Part shown: piece after piece, positions 1 through 8,354 of the stretch
Numbering within the stretch: position 1 is the stretch's first letter
Layout of the letters: every line of letters begins with the position of its first letter
Assembly (NCBI GenBank): GCA_035495315.1
Contig: DATJGF010000237.1
Coordinates: forward strand, 48,756-112,755
Reading direction: 5' to 3'
Origin: DATJGF01 sp035495315
GTDB taxonomy: Bacteria > Verrucomicrobiota > Verrucomicrobiia > Limisphaerales > UBA8199
DNA length: 64,000 bases
Position numbers and translations under genes: made by a program
Notes under the pieces: generated by a model
What the model was told of the DNA's origin: nothing
What the model saw: only the letters and a program-made list of their open reading frames with translations
Database searches by the model: none

Positions 1-525
1 GGCCAGCAAGGTCCAGGCTCCAAAGATGAGGTTCCGACGCGCGAAATAGCGCGCCCCGAGGCGTTCCGGGACGAGTTCGGAGATAGCGGAAGACCACGCC
101 ACGCTGGCGACACTGCTGGCACAGGTAGCCGTCAGCAGAATAGCAATGAAAACAGCGTTACGGCTCTCGCCCAACCAAGGTAACGCCGCGGCGGCCATCC
201 ACGGCACGCCCCCAAGCACAAACGTGAGCAGCAGCACGCCATAATTGGACAAATAGCGGGAAAGGAAGGCGAGCAACAGCGGTTGCAGGCAATTGCAGAC
301 ATGCGGGAGAGCCGCCATTAACCCCACGGACGCCGACTGCCATCCCAGGCCTTTCACCGCAAAAGCCAGCACGAACGGGAAGCTGGGCAGGGTCAGGTTT
401 AACATGGGCACGCTGAAGCACGCCTCGATGGTCGAGTACTTCAGCGAGAGCAATCGGTCACGGTGTCTTTGGTCCATCCCGTCAGAACGTTCAACTTTAA
501 ACCGCGCATGATAAACGAATTGCAT
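1..525 (-). CDS. MFS transporter, N-terminal part (gene runs off the left edge)
   Basis: An open frame runs from an ATG at 525 to the window edge (175 residues, no stop). It encodes a short polar N-terminus and then alternating hydrophobic segments at about residues 38-55, 58-80, 88-108 and 118-140, typical of the first helices of a major facilitator superfamily transporter. The loop after the fourth helix (SELVPERLGARYFARR) resembles the cytoplasmic loop of MFS proteins that move sugars or nucleosides, but the substrate cannot be told. A second ATG at 477 (MDQRHRD) is an alternative start; neither has a well-spaced Shine-Dalgarno. It diverges from the DedA gene with only about 23 bp between starts. 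The truncation is by the window, not a mutation. Confidence 0.75.
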   Translation of the reverse strand, partial: MQFVYHARFKVERSDGMDQRHRDRLLSLKYSTIEACFSVPMLNLTLPSFPFVLAFAVKGLGWQSASVGLMAALPHVCNCLQPLLLAFLSRYLSNYGVLLLTFVLGGVPWMAAAALPWLGESRNAVFIAILLTATCASSVASVAWSSAISELVPERLGARYFARRNLIFGAWTLLA

Positions 526-548
526 TTTCCTGATCGAGCTTTTCCGGT

Positions 549-1205
549 ATGTACCCGGCCCACATGTTTAAAGGGCTGATAAACTGGTACTGGACGACGC
601 TGAAAACGGGGGGCTATCCCTTAATCGGGTTGCTGATGGCAATCGAGAGCTCGATCGTGCCGCTGCCCAGCGAGGTAATCATTCCGCCCGCCGCCCACCT
701 CGCCCACACCGGACAGATCCCGCTCACTTTGGCAGGAATAGTCGCCGCCGGCACGATCGGCTCCTGGCTCGGAGCAACGGTGATGTATTGGGCATCACGG
801 CTGGCCGGCAGGCCACTGGTTATGCGCTACGGATCTTATGTATTGATTTCGGCAAAGAAGGTCGAAGGTGCTGAACGTTGGGCCCAACATTACGGACAGA
901 TGGGCATTTTCATTTCACGCTTGTTGCCAGTAGTTAGACATCTCATCGGAATCCCCGCCGGGATCGTCCGCATGGATTACCGGGCCTTTTCCATTTATAC
1001 CCTGCTCGGGTCAGCCGTTTGGTGTGGCGTGCTTTGCTATGTCGGCATCAAAATGGGCCAGGACGAGCAGCTCATGAAGGGCGAGCTGCATCGCATTACA
1101 CTCTGGCTGACCGGCGCGATGCTCGTCCTGGGTGGAATGTATTACTTCTTCGTTCATCGCCATATGAAGGGACAGCACTCTAGCGCTCCGTCTCAGGGCG
1201 AGTGA
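549..1205 (+). CDS. DedA/SNARE-associated family membrane protein
   Basis: A 218-residue integral membrane protein of the DedA family (VTT domain). Members are inner-membrane proteins, some of which translocate undecaprenyl phosphate or phosphatidylethanolamine. The hallmarks are visible: an early helix ending in E-S-S-I-V-P-L-P-S-E (about residues 33-42) and the conserved loop ISRLLPVVRHLIGIPAG near residue 123, which carries the F/I-x-R-x-x-P-x-x-R motif. About five hydrophobic stretches are present. The start at 549 lies very close to the divergent MFS start; the ATG at 564 (MFKGL) is equally plausible. The C-terminus is short and polar. The exact lipid substrate is unknown. Confidence 0.88.
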   Translation: MYPAHMFKGLINWYWTTLKTGGYPLIGLLMAIESSIVPLPSEVIIPPAAHLAHTGQIPLTLAGIVAAGTIGSWLGATVMYWASRLAGRPLVMRYGSYVLISAKKVEGAERWAQHYGQMGIFISRLLPVVRHLIGIPAGIVRMDYRAFSIYTLLGSAVWCGVLCYVGIKMGQDEQLMKGELHRITLWLTGAMLVLGGMYYFFVHRHMKGQHSSAPSQGE

Positions 1206-1285
1206 CGAAATCCGAGAGCGAAATCGGACGCTCGAACTTCCTCAGCTCGCATGGCCATGATTTTAAACGAGCCCCACTTACAATG

Positions 1286-2344
1286 TCAAGATTCCTTGGC
1301 CGACTCAGCAGGCCTTATCTTAACCTCTATTTTTTCTGTCCGGCGAATGATCGTGAGCGCTGAGTCGACGCCAATCTGATCGCCAGTCAGCAGTTTGTGC
1401 AGCGCGTCGATCGACGACACCGGCTCACCATTGAGCGCCACCATGACGTCGCCTTCGCGCAAACCAGCGCTCTCAGCTGGACTGCCCGGAGCGACTGAGA
1501 TCACGAGCACTCCGCTGGTCGCAGGCAACCGATAATGTCGCACCAACCGCCGGTGTAATGGAACATTTTGGCCACCCACACCGATATAGCTTCGCCGGAT
1601 CTTCCCTTCCTTAATCAACCACGCGCCAACATATTTCGCCGTGTCGATCCCAATCGCGAAGCAAATTCCTTGAGCAGACATGATCACCGCAGTGTTCACA
1701 CCAATGACTTCACCACGTGAATTCACCAGCGGACCGCCGGAATTGCCAGGATTCAAAGCAGCATCGGTCTGGATGATATCGTCAATGAGGCGCCCGGTGC
1801 TGGCCCGGAACGATCGGCCCAGAGCGCTGACCACTCCCGCAGTCACTGTGCACTGGAAACCGTAAGGATTGCCGATCGCGATGGCCACCTGTCCAACGCG
1901 AGTATTCTTTGAATCCCCCAGCAGAACCGGGCGTAACTGCGGCGCGAACACGCGAATCACGGCCAAATCGGTGTCAGGATCGTCGCCGACGACATGGGCA
2001 TCGGGCCGGCGGCCGTCAGCCAATGTCACCTCGATTCGTTGGGCGCCGTGCACGACGTGGCTGTTCGTCAGCGCAAACCCATCGGGCGTGATAATGAAAC
2101 CCGAGCCACTGCCGGCACGCTCACCATCCCGTCGGCGGACCTCGATGTTGACCACCGAAGGCCCGACGGCCTCAGCGGCGTGGACTACCGCCTTCGAGTA
2201 GGCGTCGAACAGGGCGTCATCCGAAGCCGGCGGCGTAACGGACGCAGCCGCCTCGACGTTTTCACCCGTAGAAATCGGCCGGAGCTCGAGGTCCTGAACA
2301 AAATCACCATCTGCAAACTTCATAAGGCTGTCTGAAAATGCCAT
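1286..2344 (-). CDS. HtrA/Deg-like trypsin-type serine protease with PDZ domain
   Basis: This 352-residue protein has the S1C protease layout: a trypsin-like domain at about residues 55-235 followed by one PDZ domain at about 245-345. The catalytic triad is visible as H97 in TNSHVVHG, D126 in DTDLAVI and S202 in NPGNSGGPL. Family members degrade or refold misfolded proteins. Unlike periplasmic DegP/DegS there is no signal peptide or transmembrane helix at the N-terminus, which is acidic (MKFADGDFVQDLE), so it may be cytoplasmic or exported by another route. The start could also be the ATG eight codons in. It is transcribed away from yacG; no operon partner is evident. Confidence 0.9.
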   Translation of the reverse strand: MAFSDSLMKFADGDFVQDLELRPISTGENVEAAASVTPPASDDALFDAYSKAVVHAAEAVGPSVVNIEVRRRDGERAGSGSGFIITPDGFALTNSHVVHGAQRIEVTLADGRRPDAHVVGDDPDTDLAVIRVFAPQLRPVLLGDSKNTRVGQVAIAIGNPYGFQCTVTAGVVSALGRSFRASTGRLIDDIIQTDAALNPGNSGGPLVNSRGEVIGVNTAVIMSAQGICFAIGIDTAKYVGAWLIKEGKIRRSYIGVGGQNVPLHRRLVRHYRLPATSGVLVISVAPGSPAESAGLREGDVMVALNGEPVSSIDALHKLLTGDQIGVDSALTIIRRTEKIEVKIRPAESAKES

Positions 2345-2522
2345 AAAAGCAATTTGTACCTAAGGTCAGTAATGTCAAACAGGGCACGTGCATGGGCCTC
2401 CCTAGCGGCGCCTGTCGCCTGCGACTTCAGGCGGCCCACAATTGAGAGTTTGGTCCTCGCGACTTCCCCGCAGAACCACAGGCTTTTGAGATGCCCGATC
2501 CGGTGTTATGTTACTTTTTGGC

Positions 2523-2732
2523 ATGAAGCGTCGAGCCGCCAAATTCAGATGCCCGACTTGCCGACGGCAAGGCGAGTGGTTTGCAGGCCCATACGGCCCG
2601 TTTTGCTCGCGCCGGTGCAAATTGCTCGATTTGGGCAACTGGTTTGGCGAGGAGCACATCATCTCCGAACCATTGCAGGCAATAGAATCCGACGACGCCC
2701 CCAAAAGTACGAATGAGTCGCAATTCTCGTGA
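2523..2732 (+). CDS. yacG: YacG-like zinc-binding protein (putative DNA gyrase inhibitor)
   Basis: A small protein of about 69 residues with four cysteines in the YacG arrangement: C-P-T-C near the N-terminus, then F-C-S-R-R-C followed by the diagnostic KLLDLGNWF and a short acidic tail. In E. coli YacG binds one zinc and inhibits DNA gyrase by binding GyrB. The frame opens at 2508, but the ATG at 2523 (MKRRAAKFRCP) gives the usual family length and is preferred. The serine/asparagine-rich C-terminus is not conserved in the family as known to me. It stands alone, 90 bp ahead of msrA on the same strand. Confidence 0.85.
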   Translation: MKRRAAKFRCPTCRRQGEWFAGPYGPFCSRRCKLLDLGNWFGEEHIISEPLQAIESDDAPKSTNESQFS

Positions 2733-2820
2733 CGACCCTTTCCTGACGACTGAATCATTTTGACTGTAAGGTTTGCAGGTTTGTCCCCGACACTAGAATA
2801 TGCGAAACTGTGACCAACGA

Positions 2821-3441
2821 ATGAAAAGAACCGCAGTCTGTATATTGTCAACAGCGCTATTTGCCGGTAGCGCACTGACAGGTGTGGCTCAAACCAAAAA
2901 TATGGAAACAAACAACGCTACTGAGACCGCAACCCTCGGTGGAGGGTGTTTCTGGTGTACTGAGGCAGAATTTCAACTGTTACCCGGAGTGAAATCGGTC
3001 GCCAGCGGCTTCGCCGGCGGCACGATTGAGAACCCGACCTACAAGCAAGTTTGCACCGGCGAGACCGGTCACGCCGAGGTTATCCAGGTCGAATTCGACC
3101 CGAAAGTCGTCTCATATGAGAAGATCCTTGAGACATTCTGGGAAACGCACGACCCGACGACGTTGAATCGCCAGGGAAATGACAGTGGGACACAGTACCG
3201 CTCGATTATTCTCTATAACAGCGAGGCGCAACGTGTCACGGCGGAAAAATCAAGGGCCGAGGCTCAAAAACATTTTAAGCAACCGATCGTCACTGAAATT
3301 GTTCCGCTGAAGAAGTTCTACAAAGCGGAAGGTTACCATCAAAATTATTACCGTAACAATCCCTACCAACCTTATTGCCAGGTGGTGATTAAGCCCAAGG
3401 TAGAAAAGTTTGAGAAGAAGCTGAAAGCGGAAAAGCAATGA
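2821..3441 (+). CDS. msrA: Peptide-methionine (S)-S-oxide reductase MsrA, exported form
   Basis: MsrA reduces methionine-S-sulfoxide in oxidised proteins. The catalytic motif GCFWC is at about residues 42-46, with the nucleophilic Cys first, followed by the conserved GFAGG, NPTYKQVCTGETGHAE and QYRS segments. The N-terminus (MKRTAVCILS and the hydrophobic stretch to GVAQT) is a Sec signal peptide, so the enzyme is probably periplasmic or a membrane-exported repair enzyme. The start is placed at 2821 rather than 2800 because it gives a clean signal peptide. A Cys in YCQVV near the C-terminus may be the resolving residue. No MsrB domain is fused. Confidence 0.95.
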   Translation: MKRTAVCILSTALFAGSALTGVAQTKNMETNNATETATLGGGCFWCTEAEFQLLPGVKSVASGFAGGTIENPTYKQVCTGETGHAEVIQVEFDPKVVSYEKILETFWETHDPTTLNRQGNDSGTQYRSIILYNSEAQRVTAEKSRAEAQKHFKQPIVTEIVPLKKFYKAEGYHQNYYRNNPYQPYCQVVIKPKVEKFEKKLKAEKQ

Positions 3442-3500
3442 TTCCATTCAGCCGCGGCAACTCGCTCCCGGTTGCGCCTGGCCTGGGCGGTTTGTCAAAA

Positions 3501-4619
3501 TCAGTGCGTTTTCGGTGATCCCGCCTGAGATGGTTGCGCTAAAAGAGCAGCGGTATCCCGCGCAGCCTTGGTTTCCATACCGGGTTTTTGCAGGAAACCC
3601 AAGTCTCGAAACCAATCAATTAATCGGTCCTGCCAGGTTCCAAATGGGAGGTTGCGATTGCCCAGCCCTGCGTTCATGCGAGTGCCATCGCTTAAAGGCT
3701 CTCCGGGATGCCGTCCATTGCCATAGATGTGCATTTCGACGTTAGGAATACCCGCTCGCAGCATGGCGGTAAAATATTCGTCAGCCCAAATCGCGTGCAC
3801 CCGGTCGCCAGACCCGCCGCACATGATAAACGCTGGCGGCGCATTGCGCGGAATCGGCGGATTCTCGCCTCGGGCAAATGGAGTCGGCCCCGGGTAAATG
3901 ACCCCAACGAAATCAGGTCGTGACGAAACACCGGTCAACGGATCCGCCGGATCACTGTTTTGCTTATCGAAGTCTTCGAAGAAAATCGCTGCCGGTGAGG
4001 CTAGTTCGGCCCCGGCCGAGAATCCAATGATACCAATTTTATTCGGATCGATATTCCAATCTTTAGCATGGGCGCGAACCAGGCGAATGGCTTGCATCGC
4101 GTCATGAACGGCATTGGTCTTCACGTTGTAACCGTCTCGACGCAGTCGATACCGTAGAATAATTGTGTTCACGCCGTAATTGTAGAAATAGGGAACAAAA
4201 TCAGCACTTTCAGAGCCGACGTTCAATGTATTATGTCCACCTCCAGCAGCTAGAATGACCGCCGCCCCCGTATTGATACCGCCATCGACGGTATGCACTT
4301 CGATCGATGGGTTGTGAATATTGACAATGCTGTTGATGCGACCGGGGACTGACTTGCTCAGGTTGTATTGCTCCGCCTCGCGCACACGCTCTTGGTTAAG
4401 CAGCGGTGAATCGGGTGAATATAGGGGAAGGACAACACCACCCGGGCAGATAGGTTGGGGAGCGTAAGGCGCATCATTGGTCGGACCCGGCTTAGGGATG
4501 GCCAACGGTCCCGGCAGAGACGGTAATTCTGCCGCCTGGCAACAAGCGCTCAATAAAGTTCCGAGTGAGATTGCAGCGACGAGAATCAGTAGCCAGCGTA
4601 CGGATGCGGGGGTGTGCAT
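3501..4619 (-). CDS. Secreted alpha/beta-hydrolase (esterase/acetyl-esterase type)
   Basis: This 372-residue protein has a signal peptide whose end (L-S-A-C, residues 23-26) could be a lipobox, so it may be an outer-membrane or periplasmic lipoprotein. The alpha/beta-hydrolase core shows the oxyanion region AAGGGH (about 124-129), the nucleophile elbow G-F-S-A-G with S201, an acid candidate D272 in GSGDRVHA and a histidine candidate H304 in GNGRHP. The family resembles carbohydrate acetyl-esterases of polysaccharide-degrading bacteria (BD-FAE/Axe-like), though the exact substrate is unknown. The proline-rich segment after the signal (SLPGPLAIPKPGPT) is a linker. It is convergent with msrA and divergent from the APC permease. 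Confidence 0.82.
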   Translation of the reverse strand: MHTPASVRWLLILVAAISLGTLLSACCQAAELPSLPGPLAIPKPGPTNDAPYAPQPICPGGVVLPLYSPDSPLLNQERVREAEQYNLSKSVPGRINSIVNIHNPSIEVHTVDGGINTGAAVILAAGGGHNTLNVGSESADFVPYFYNYGVNTIILRYRLRRDGYNVKTNAVHDAMQAIRLVRAHAKDWNIDPNKIGIIGFSAGAELASPAAIFFEDFDKQNSDPADPLTGVSSRPDFVGVIYPGPTPFARGENPPIPRNAPPAFIMCGGSGDRVHAIWADEYFTAMLRAGIPNVEMHIYGNGRHPGEPLSDGTRMNAGLGNRNLPFGTWQDRLIDWFRDLGFLQKPGMETKAARDTAALLAQPSQAGSPKTH

Positions 4620-4734
4620 TCAGCTATTCTCCTCAGCCGCATTTTAGAGGCAAGTGCTATTGCGCAGCGCCAGGCGGCGCGCTGACGTAACGGGCGGCAG
4701 CCCCCGGCCCGGGTTCGAATTTTGGCTCCTATCC

Positions 4735-4778
4735 GCCGGGCAGGATGCCCGGCTCTACGACAGGCGCGATGCCTGTCG
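4735..4778. repeat. REP-like double hairpin, copy 1 (GCCGGGC family)
   Basis: Two adjacent palindromes: GCCGGGCA-GGA-TGCCCGGC (4735-4753) and CGACAGGC-GCGAT-GCCTGTCG (4758-4778), joined by TCTA and followed by CTAC. A second copy sits at 58697-58739 with compensatory base changes in both stems. It fills the gap between the esterase and the permease and creates a false N-terminal extension of the permease reading frame. Confidence 0.85.
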
Positions 4779-4835
4779 CTACTTACAGCCATTGCCAAAC
4801 CGGTCGGTCGCTGCAATATTCCCCTGCGATACCCC

Positions 4836-6164
4836 ATGTCATTTGTTCGCTCAATAGGCCGCTGGACGCTGACCGCCCTGATCATCAACTGCATCATCGG
4901 CAGTGGAATCTTTGGCGTGCCCGAACCGTTGATCGCGTCGGTGGGGCGGGCCAGCCCTATCGCTATGATCATCGCTGGCCTCTGCATGGCGATTATCGTC
5001 GCGTGCTTCACCGAAGTCGGCTCACAGTTCTCCGAACCCGGCGGTGTCTACCTCTATGCGCGGACCGCCTTTGGAAGATTTGCCGGTCTGCAAGTCGGCT
5101 GGTTTTGGTTTCTCTCAACAGTGGCCAGCGCAGCCGCTGCCGCAAATCTGTTTGTCGAGTACCTCGCCGGCTTCGCTCCTGCCGTGGCCCAGGGGTGGGC
5201 TCGACTGCTGGTTATTACGGTCATGATTCTTCTACCGGCTCTGGCAAACTACCGAGGGGTGCGCCAGGGCGCGCTGTTGAGTAGCACCTTCACGCTGGCC
5301 AAACTGCTTCCCTTGTCGGTTTTGATCCTCCTAGGCCTGATCCACTTCAGCCGCCATGCCGAGATCGTCACCCTGTCAGAAATTACCGGACCCGGTTGGA
5401 TGGCATGGGCAAATGCCCTGGTGCTGCTGTACTTCATCTATAGTGGATTTGAAGACGCGATGATCCCCGCGGGGGAAATCAAGAACCCACAACGCACGAT
5501 TCCGATGGCGTTGGTCATCGGGATGGGGATTTGCATGGTCGTGTATACCTTGATCCAGTTTTTGGTCGTCGCCACCCTTGGAACCACCGCGCCGGAGCGG
5601 CCTTTAGCCGCCGCAGCGGCTGTCCTGATCGGCAACGGTGGTGAGAGATTTGTGGAGATTGCAGCGATGATTTCAGCTTACGGATGGCTTTCGGGATCGA
5701 TGCTGAATGCGCCTCGTTTGCTCTTTTCCATGGCGGATCGTCGCGAATTACCAGTGCTGTTTGGCAAACTGCATCCGAGGTTTAATACGCCACACTTCTC
5801 AGTCATTACATTTGCCGTTTTGGCATGGCTCCTCGCCCTTACCGGAACGTTCCGTTGGGCCGTGGTCCTGAGCGCCGGTGCGGCAATGATTTTCGACGGC
5901 GTGGTCTGTGCCGCGCTGCCGCGTTTGCGACGCATTCAGCCCCAGGCTTCTGGCTTTCGTTTGCCCTTTGGGGGGATATTCAGCCTCTTGGGCATGCTCA
6001 TTTGTGTTGTGCTGCTGAGCCGCATGGAACTGCGGCAAGTGCTGCTGATGGGAATTACCGCGCTGATTGCGGCGGCAAACTGGTGGTGGGCGCGCCTGAG
6101 CGATTCTCGCGCCGGAGAACTGCCAACTCTTCCCTCTGAGAACATCCGCACTCCTGCCGCTTAA
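4836..6164 (+). CDS. APC-superfamily amino-acid permease
   Basis: About 442 residues with some 12 hydrophobic segments. It starts with the typical amino acid-polyamine-organocation signature (SIGRWTLTALIINCIIGSGIFG) in which the G-S-G-I-F-G loop binds the amino-acid backbone. Other family marks are EPGGVYLY after helix 2 and the E-N/D-P loop seen here as GEIKNPQRTIP near residue 220. The frame is open upstream to 4722, but that part is translated from a hairpin repeat, so the ATG at 4836 is chosen. It is followed after 36 bp by two oligopeptide-type ABC ATPase genes on the same strand, which suggests joint expression. The specific amino acid is unknown. Confidence 0.9.
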   Translation: MSFVRSIGRWTLTALIINCIIGSGIFGVPEPLIASVGRASPIAMIIAGLCMAIIVACFTEVGSQFSEPGGVYLYARTAFGRFAGLQVGWFWFLSTVASAAAAANLFVEYLAGFAPAVAQGWARLLVITVMILLPALANYRGVRQGALLSSTFTLAKLLPLSVLILLGLIHFSRHAEIVTLSEITGPGWMAWANALVLLYFIYSGFEDAMIPAGEIKNPQRTIPMALVIGMGICMVVYTLIQFLVVATLGTTAPERPLAAAAAVLIGNGGERFVEIAAMISAYGWLSGSMLNAPRLLFSMADRRELPVLFGKLHPRFNTPHFSVITFAVLAWLLALTGTFRWAVVLSAGAAMIFDGVVCAALPRLRRIQPQASGFRLPFGGIFSLLGMLICVVLLSRMELRQVLLMGITALIAAANWWWARLSDSRAGELPTLPSENIRTPAA

Positions 6165-6200
6165 AACTCTGGAAAACCGATCCAGCTGCTGCTTGAATGA

Positions 6201-7157
6201 ATGCCTCTGCTTGACATAAAGGATCTTCAACTCGACTTCGGGCGCGGCCAGCATGCGGTGCGTGCACTCGACGGGGTTTCGCTCTCAATTAATCCTGGTG
6301 AAACGCTGAGTCTGGTTGGTGAAAGTGGCTCGGGTAAAACCATCACTGCTCTGTCGATCGCTCGTCTGCTACCTACCCCTCCGGCACATTATGCAGGAGG
6401 CCAAATCCTGGTGGAAGGACGGGACACCCTTGAAATGTCTGCCTCCGAACTGCGCGGTATCCGCGGGCGGCTAGTGAGCTATGTCTTTCAGGAACCTGGC
6501 GCTTCTCTTAATCCTGTTTTTCGCATCGGTTCACAGATCAAAGAATCGCTCAAACTGCACCGGCCCGAAGCAGCCACTGACGCTGAAGTTATTCGCCTGC
6601 TTAAGACTGTCGGGATTCCCGCACCAGAAGCTCGTGCGCGCAGTTTTCCGCACGAATTATCCGGAGGCATGCAGCAACGCGTGATGATCGCCATGGCGCT
6701 CGCATCACATCCGAAGTTGCTCGTCGCGGATGAACCGACGACGGCGCTGGACGTCACGATTCAGGCGCAAATCATGCAGTTACTGCTCGACCTAAAGCGC
6801 CAATTCAACATGGCGATCCTGCTTATCACCCATAACCTCGGGCTGGTCGGTGAACTGGCCGATCGAGCTGCCGTCATGTACGCCGGGCAAATTGTCGAGA
6901 GCGGACCCGCAAAGGATCTGTTAGAAAAGCCGCTGCATCCTTACACCCGTGCCCTGATCAATTCGGTTCCCGAGCTTGGCGCCGGTGCCACAAGACTGAG
7001 GAGCATTCCCGGAACGGTTCCGCAGCTCGGTGATTTGCCGAGCGGCTGCCGGTTTCATCCCCGCTGTCCGAACGCGCAACCGAGCTGCGCTCAAAAAGAG
7101 ATCGATTTGCTCGAGCTTCGACCCGGCCGGTGGGCGCGCTGCCCATATTCTGTATGA
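6201..7157 (+). CDS. Oligopeptide/dipeptide ABC transporter ATP-binding protein, OppD/DppD type
   Basis: A 318-residue ABC ATPase: Walker A GESGSGKT (about residues 39-46), Q-loop in VFQEPGASLNP, signature LSGGMQQR, Walker B LLVADEPTTALD and the switch His in LLITHNLG. The C-terminal oligo_HPY extension, with CRFHPRCPNA and a cysteine cluster (C..C..C..C), is typical of OppD/DppD, where such cysteines can bind an Fe-S cluster. The stop overlaps the start of the next ATPase gene by four bases (ATGA). Its partner permeases and solute-binding protein are not in the window, so the ATPase pair may serve a transporter encoded elsewhere. Confidence 0.93.
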   Translation: MPLLDIKDLQLDFGRGQHAVRALDGVSLSINPGETLSLVGESGSGKTITALSIARLLPTPPAHYAGGQILVEGRDTLEMSASELRGIRGRLVSYVFQEPGASLNPVFRIGSQIKESLKLHRPEAATDAEVIRLLKTVGIPAPEARARSFPHELSGGMQQRVMIAMALASHPKLLVADEPTTALDVTIQAQIMQLLLDLKRQFNMAILLITHNLGLVGELADRAAVMYAGQIVESGPAKDLLEKPLHPYTRALINSVPELGAGATRLRSIPGTVPQLGDLPSGCRFHPRCPNAQPSCAQKEIDLLELRPGRWARCPYSV

Positions 7158-8131
7158 TCAGACCGCCTCTCCTCGCAGTGCGAAATCTTCGCGTCCACTT
7201 CCCGGCAAGCCGTACCTTATCAGGGGCGGTCAAGTCGTGGGTCAAGGCGGTCGACGATGTGAGTTTCGAAATTGCCACTAGTGAAACCTTGGGCCTGGTA
7301 GGCGAAAGCGGTTGCGGGAAGACAACATTAGGGCGCGCGGTGGCCAGGCTCATCGAACCAACGTCGGGTGAAGTTCTGCTCGAGGGTCAAGACATCACGC
7401 GGCTGAACGGTTCCGAACTGCGGGCATTGCGGCGTAAGTTTCAAATGATCTTCCAGGATCCGTATAGCTCGCTGGATCCACGCATGACCATAGAAAACAG
7501 CATTGGCGAAGCGCTGGATATCCACCGGCTCGCTACAACTCCGCGAGAGCGGCGTGGTCGCATAGACGCATTGCTCAAGGACGTCGGTCTGGACCCGTCG
7601 CAGGCAACGCGTTACCCGCATGAGCTCAGTGGTGGCCAACGGCAGCGCATCGGCATTGCCAGGGCGCTTGCCGTCGAGCCGAAACTGATCATCTGCGATG
7701 AGCCGGTGAGTGCCCTGGACGTATCAGTGCAAGCACAGATCATTAATCTGCTGAAGGATCTCCAAACTGAACGTGCGCTGGCCTATTTATTCATTGCTCA
7801 CGACCTTGCGGTAGTCGAACACATCAGCCGCCGTATTATTGTCATGTATTTAGGGAAAGTAGTCGAAATCGGAGAAACCAAAAACGTCTGCCAGCACCCC
7901 ATGCACCCCTATACACAAGCGTTGATTTCGGCCGTTCCGGTGATCGATCCCGCTTCGAAACGCGAGCGCATCATCCTTCCCGGCGATGTGCCGTCGCCAA
8001 TTCATCCGCCTGCCGGTTGTCCTTTTCACCCTCGTTGCCCTGTGGCCGAGGCGCGCTGCAGAACCGAGGTGCCCGGTTTGCGGGAGGTCACCAGCCGCCA
8101 TTGGGTAGCTTGCCACCTGGCAAAAGCCTGA
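7154..8131 (+). CDS. Oligopeptide/dipeptide ABC transporter ATP-binding protein, OppF/DppF type
   Basis: About 325 residues with Walker A GESGCGKT, Q-loop MIFQDPYSSLDPRM, signature LSGGQRQR, Walker B LIICDEPVSALD and the switch His of LFIAHDLA, ending with the oligo_HPY domain (GCPFHPRCP and further Cys). It is the second ATPase of the heterodimer that powers oligopeptide uptake. The ATG at 7154 overlaps the previous stop (ATGA), implying translational coupling; the open frame eight codons upstream is not needed. A repeat follows at 8162-8201. The absence of permease and binding-protein genes next to the pair is unusual for an opp/dpp operon. Confidence 0.93.
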   Translation: MIRPPLLAVRNLRVHFPASRTLSGAVKSWVKAVDDVSFEIATSETLGLVGESGCGKTTLGRAVARLIEPTSGEVLLEGQDITRLNGSELRALRRKFQMIFQDPYSSLDPRMTIENSIGEALDIHRLATTPRERRGRIDALLKDVGLDPSQATRYPHELSGGQRQRIGIARALAVEPKLIICDEPVSALDVSVQAQIINLLKDLQTERALAYLFIAHDLAVVEHISRRIIVMYLGKVVEIGETKNVCQHPMHPYTQALISAVPVIDPASKRERIILPGDVPSPIHPPAGCPFHPRCPVAEARCRTEVPGLREVTSRHWVACHLAKA

Positions 8132-8161
8132 AGTCTCGCAGTCAATCGCCCATATGGTAAC

Positions 8162-8201
8162 GCAGAGTTTCACTCTGCTGTACCGCAGACTTCCAGTCTG
8201 C
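8162..8201. repeat. Twin-hairpin repeat, copy 1 (GCAGAGT family)
   Basis: Two palindromes, GCAGAGT-TTC-ACTCTGC and GCAGACT-TCC-AGTCTGC, separated by six bases. The stretch GTAACGCAGAGTTTCAC is repeated exactly at 58629-58645, next to another repeat family. It lies between the convergent ABC ATPase and nicotinamidase genes. The rest of the gap 8202-8354 shows nothing further. Confidence 0.8.
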
Positions 8202-8354
8202 ATCCGTTCATATCCCCTGCCCCCAAGTTTCCCTCCCGACCATTCATGCCAGCAATTAACTAGGCGTCCGGCGAGCCGTCCAACCGCTTGCGCATAGTTC
8301 AGGAAGCCCGGGTTTTGGCCCGCGACTTGTCAAATCTAATAGGACCGCGGCAAT

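Noticed and set aside
4700..4730. tRNA-like T-loop GGGTTCGAATTTTGG
   Set aside because: The bases around it cannot form the T-stem or the acceptor stem, and no anticodon arm is found upstream.
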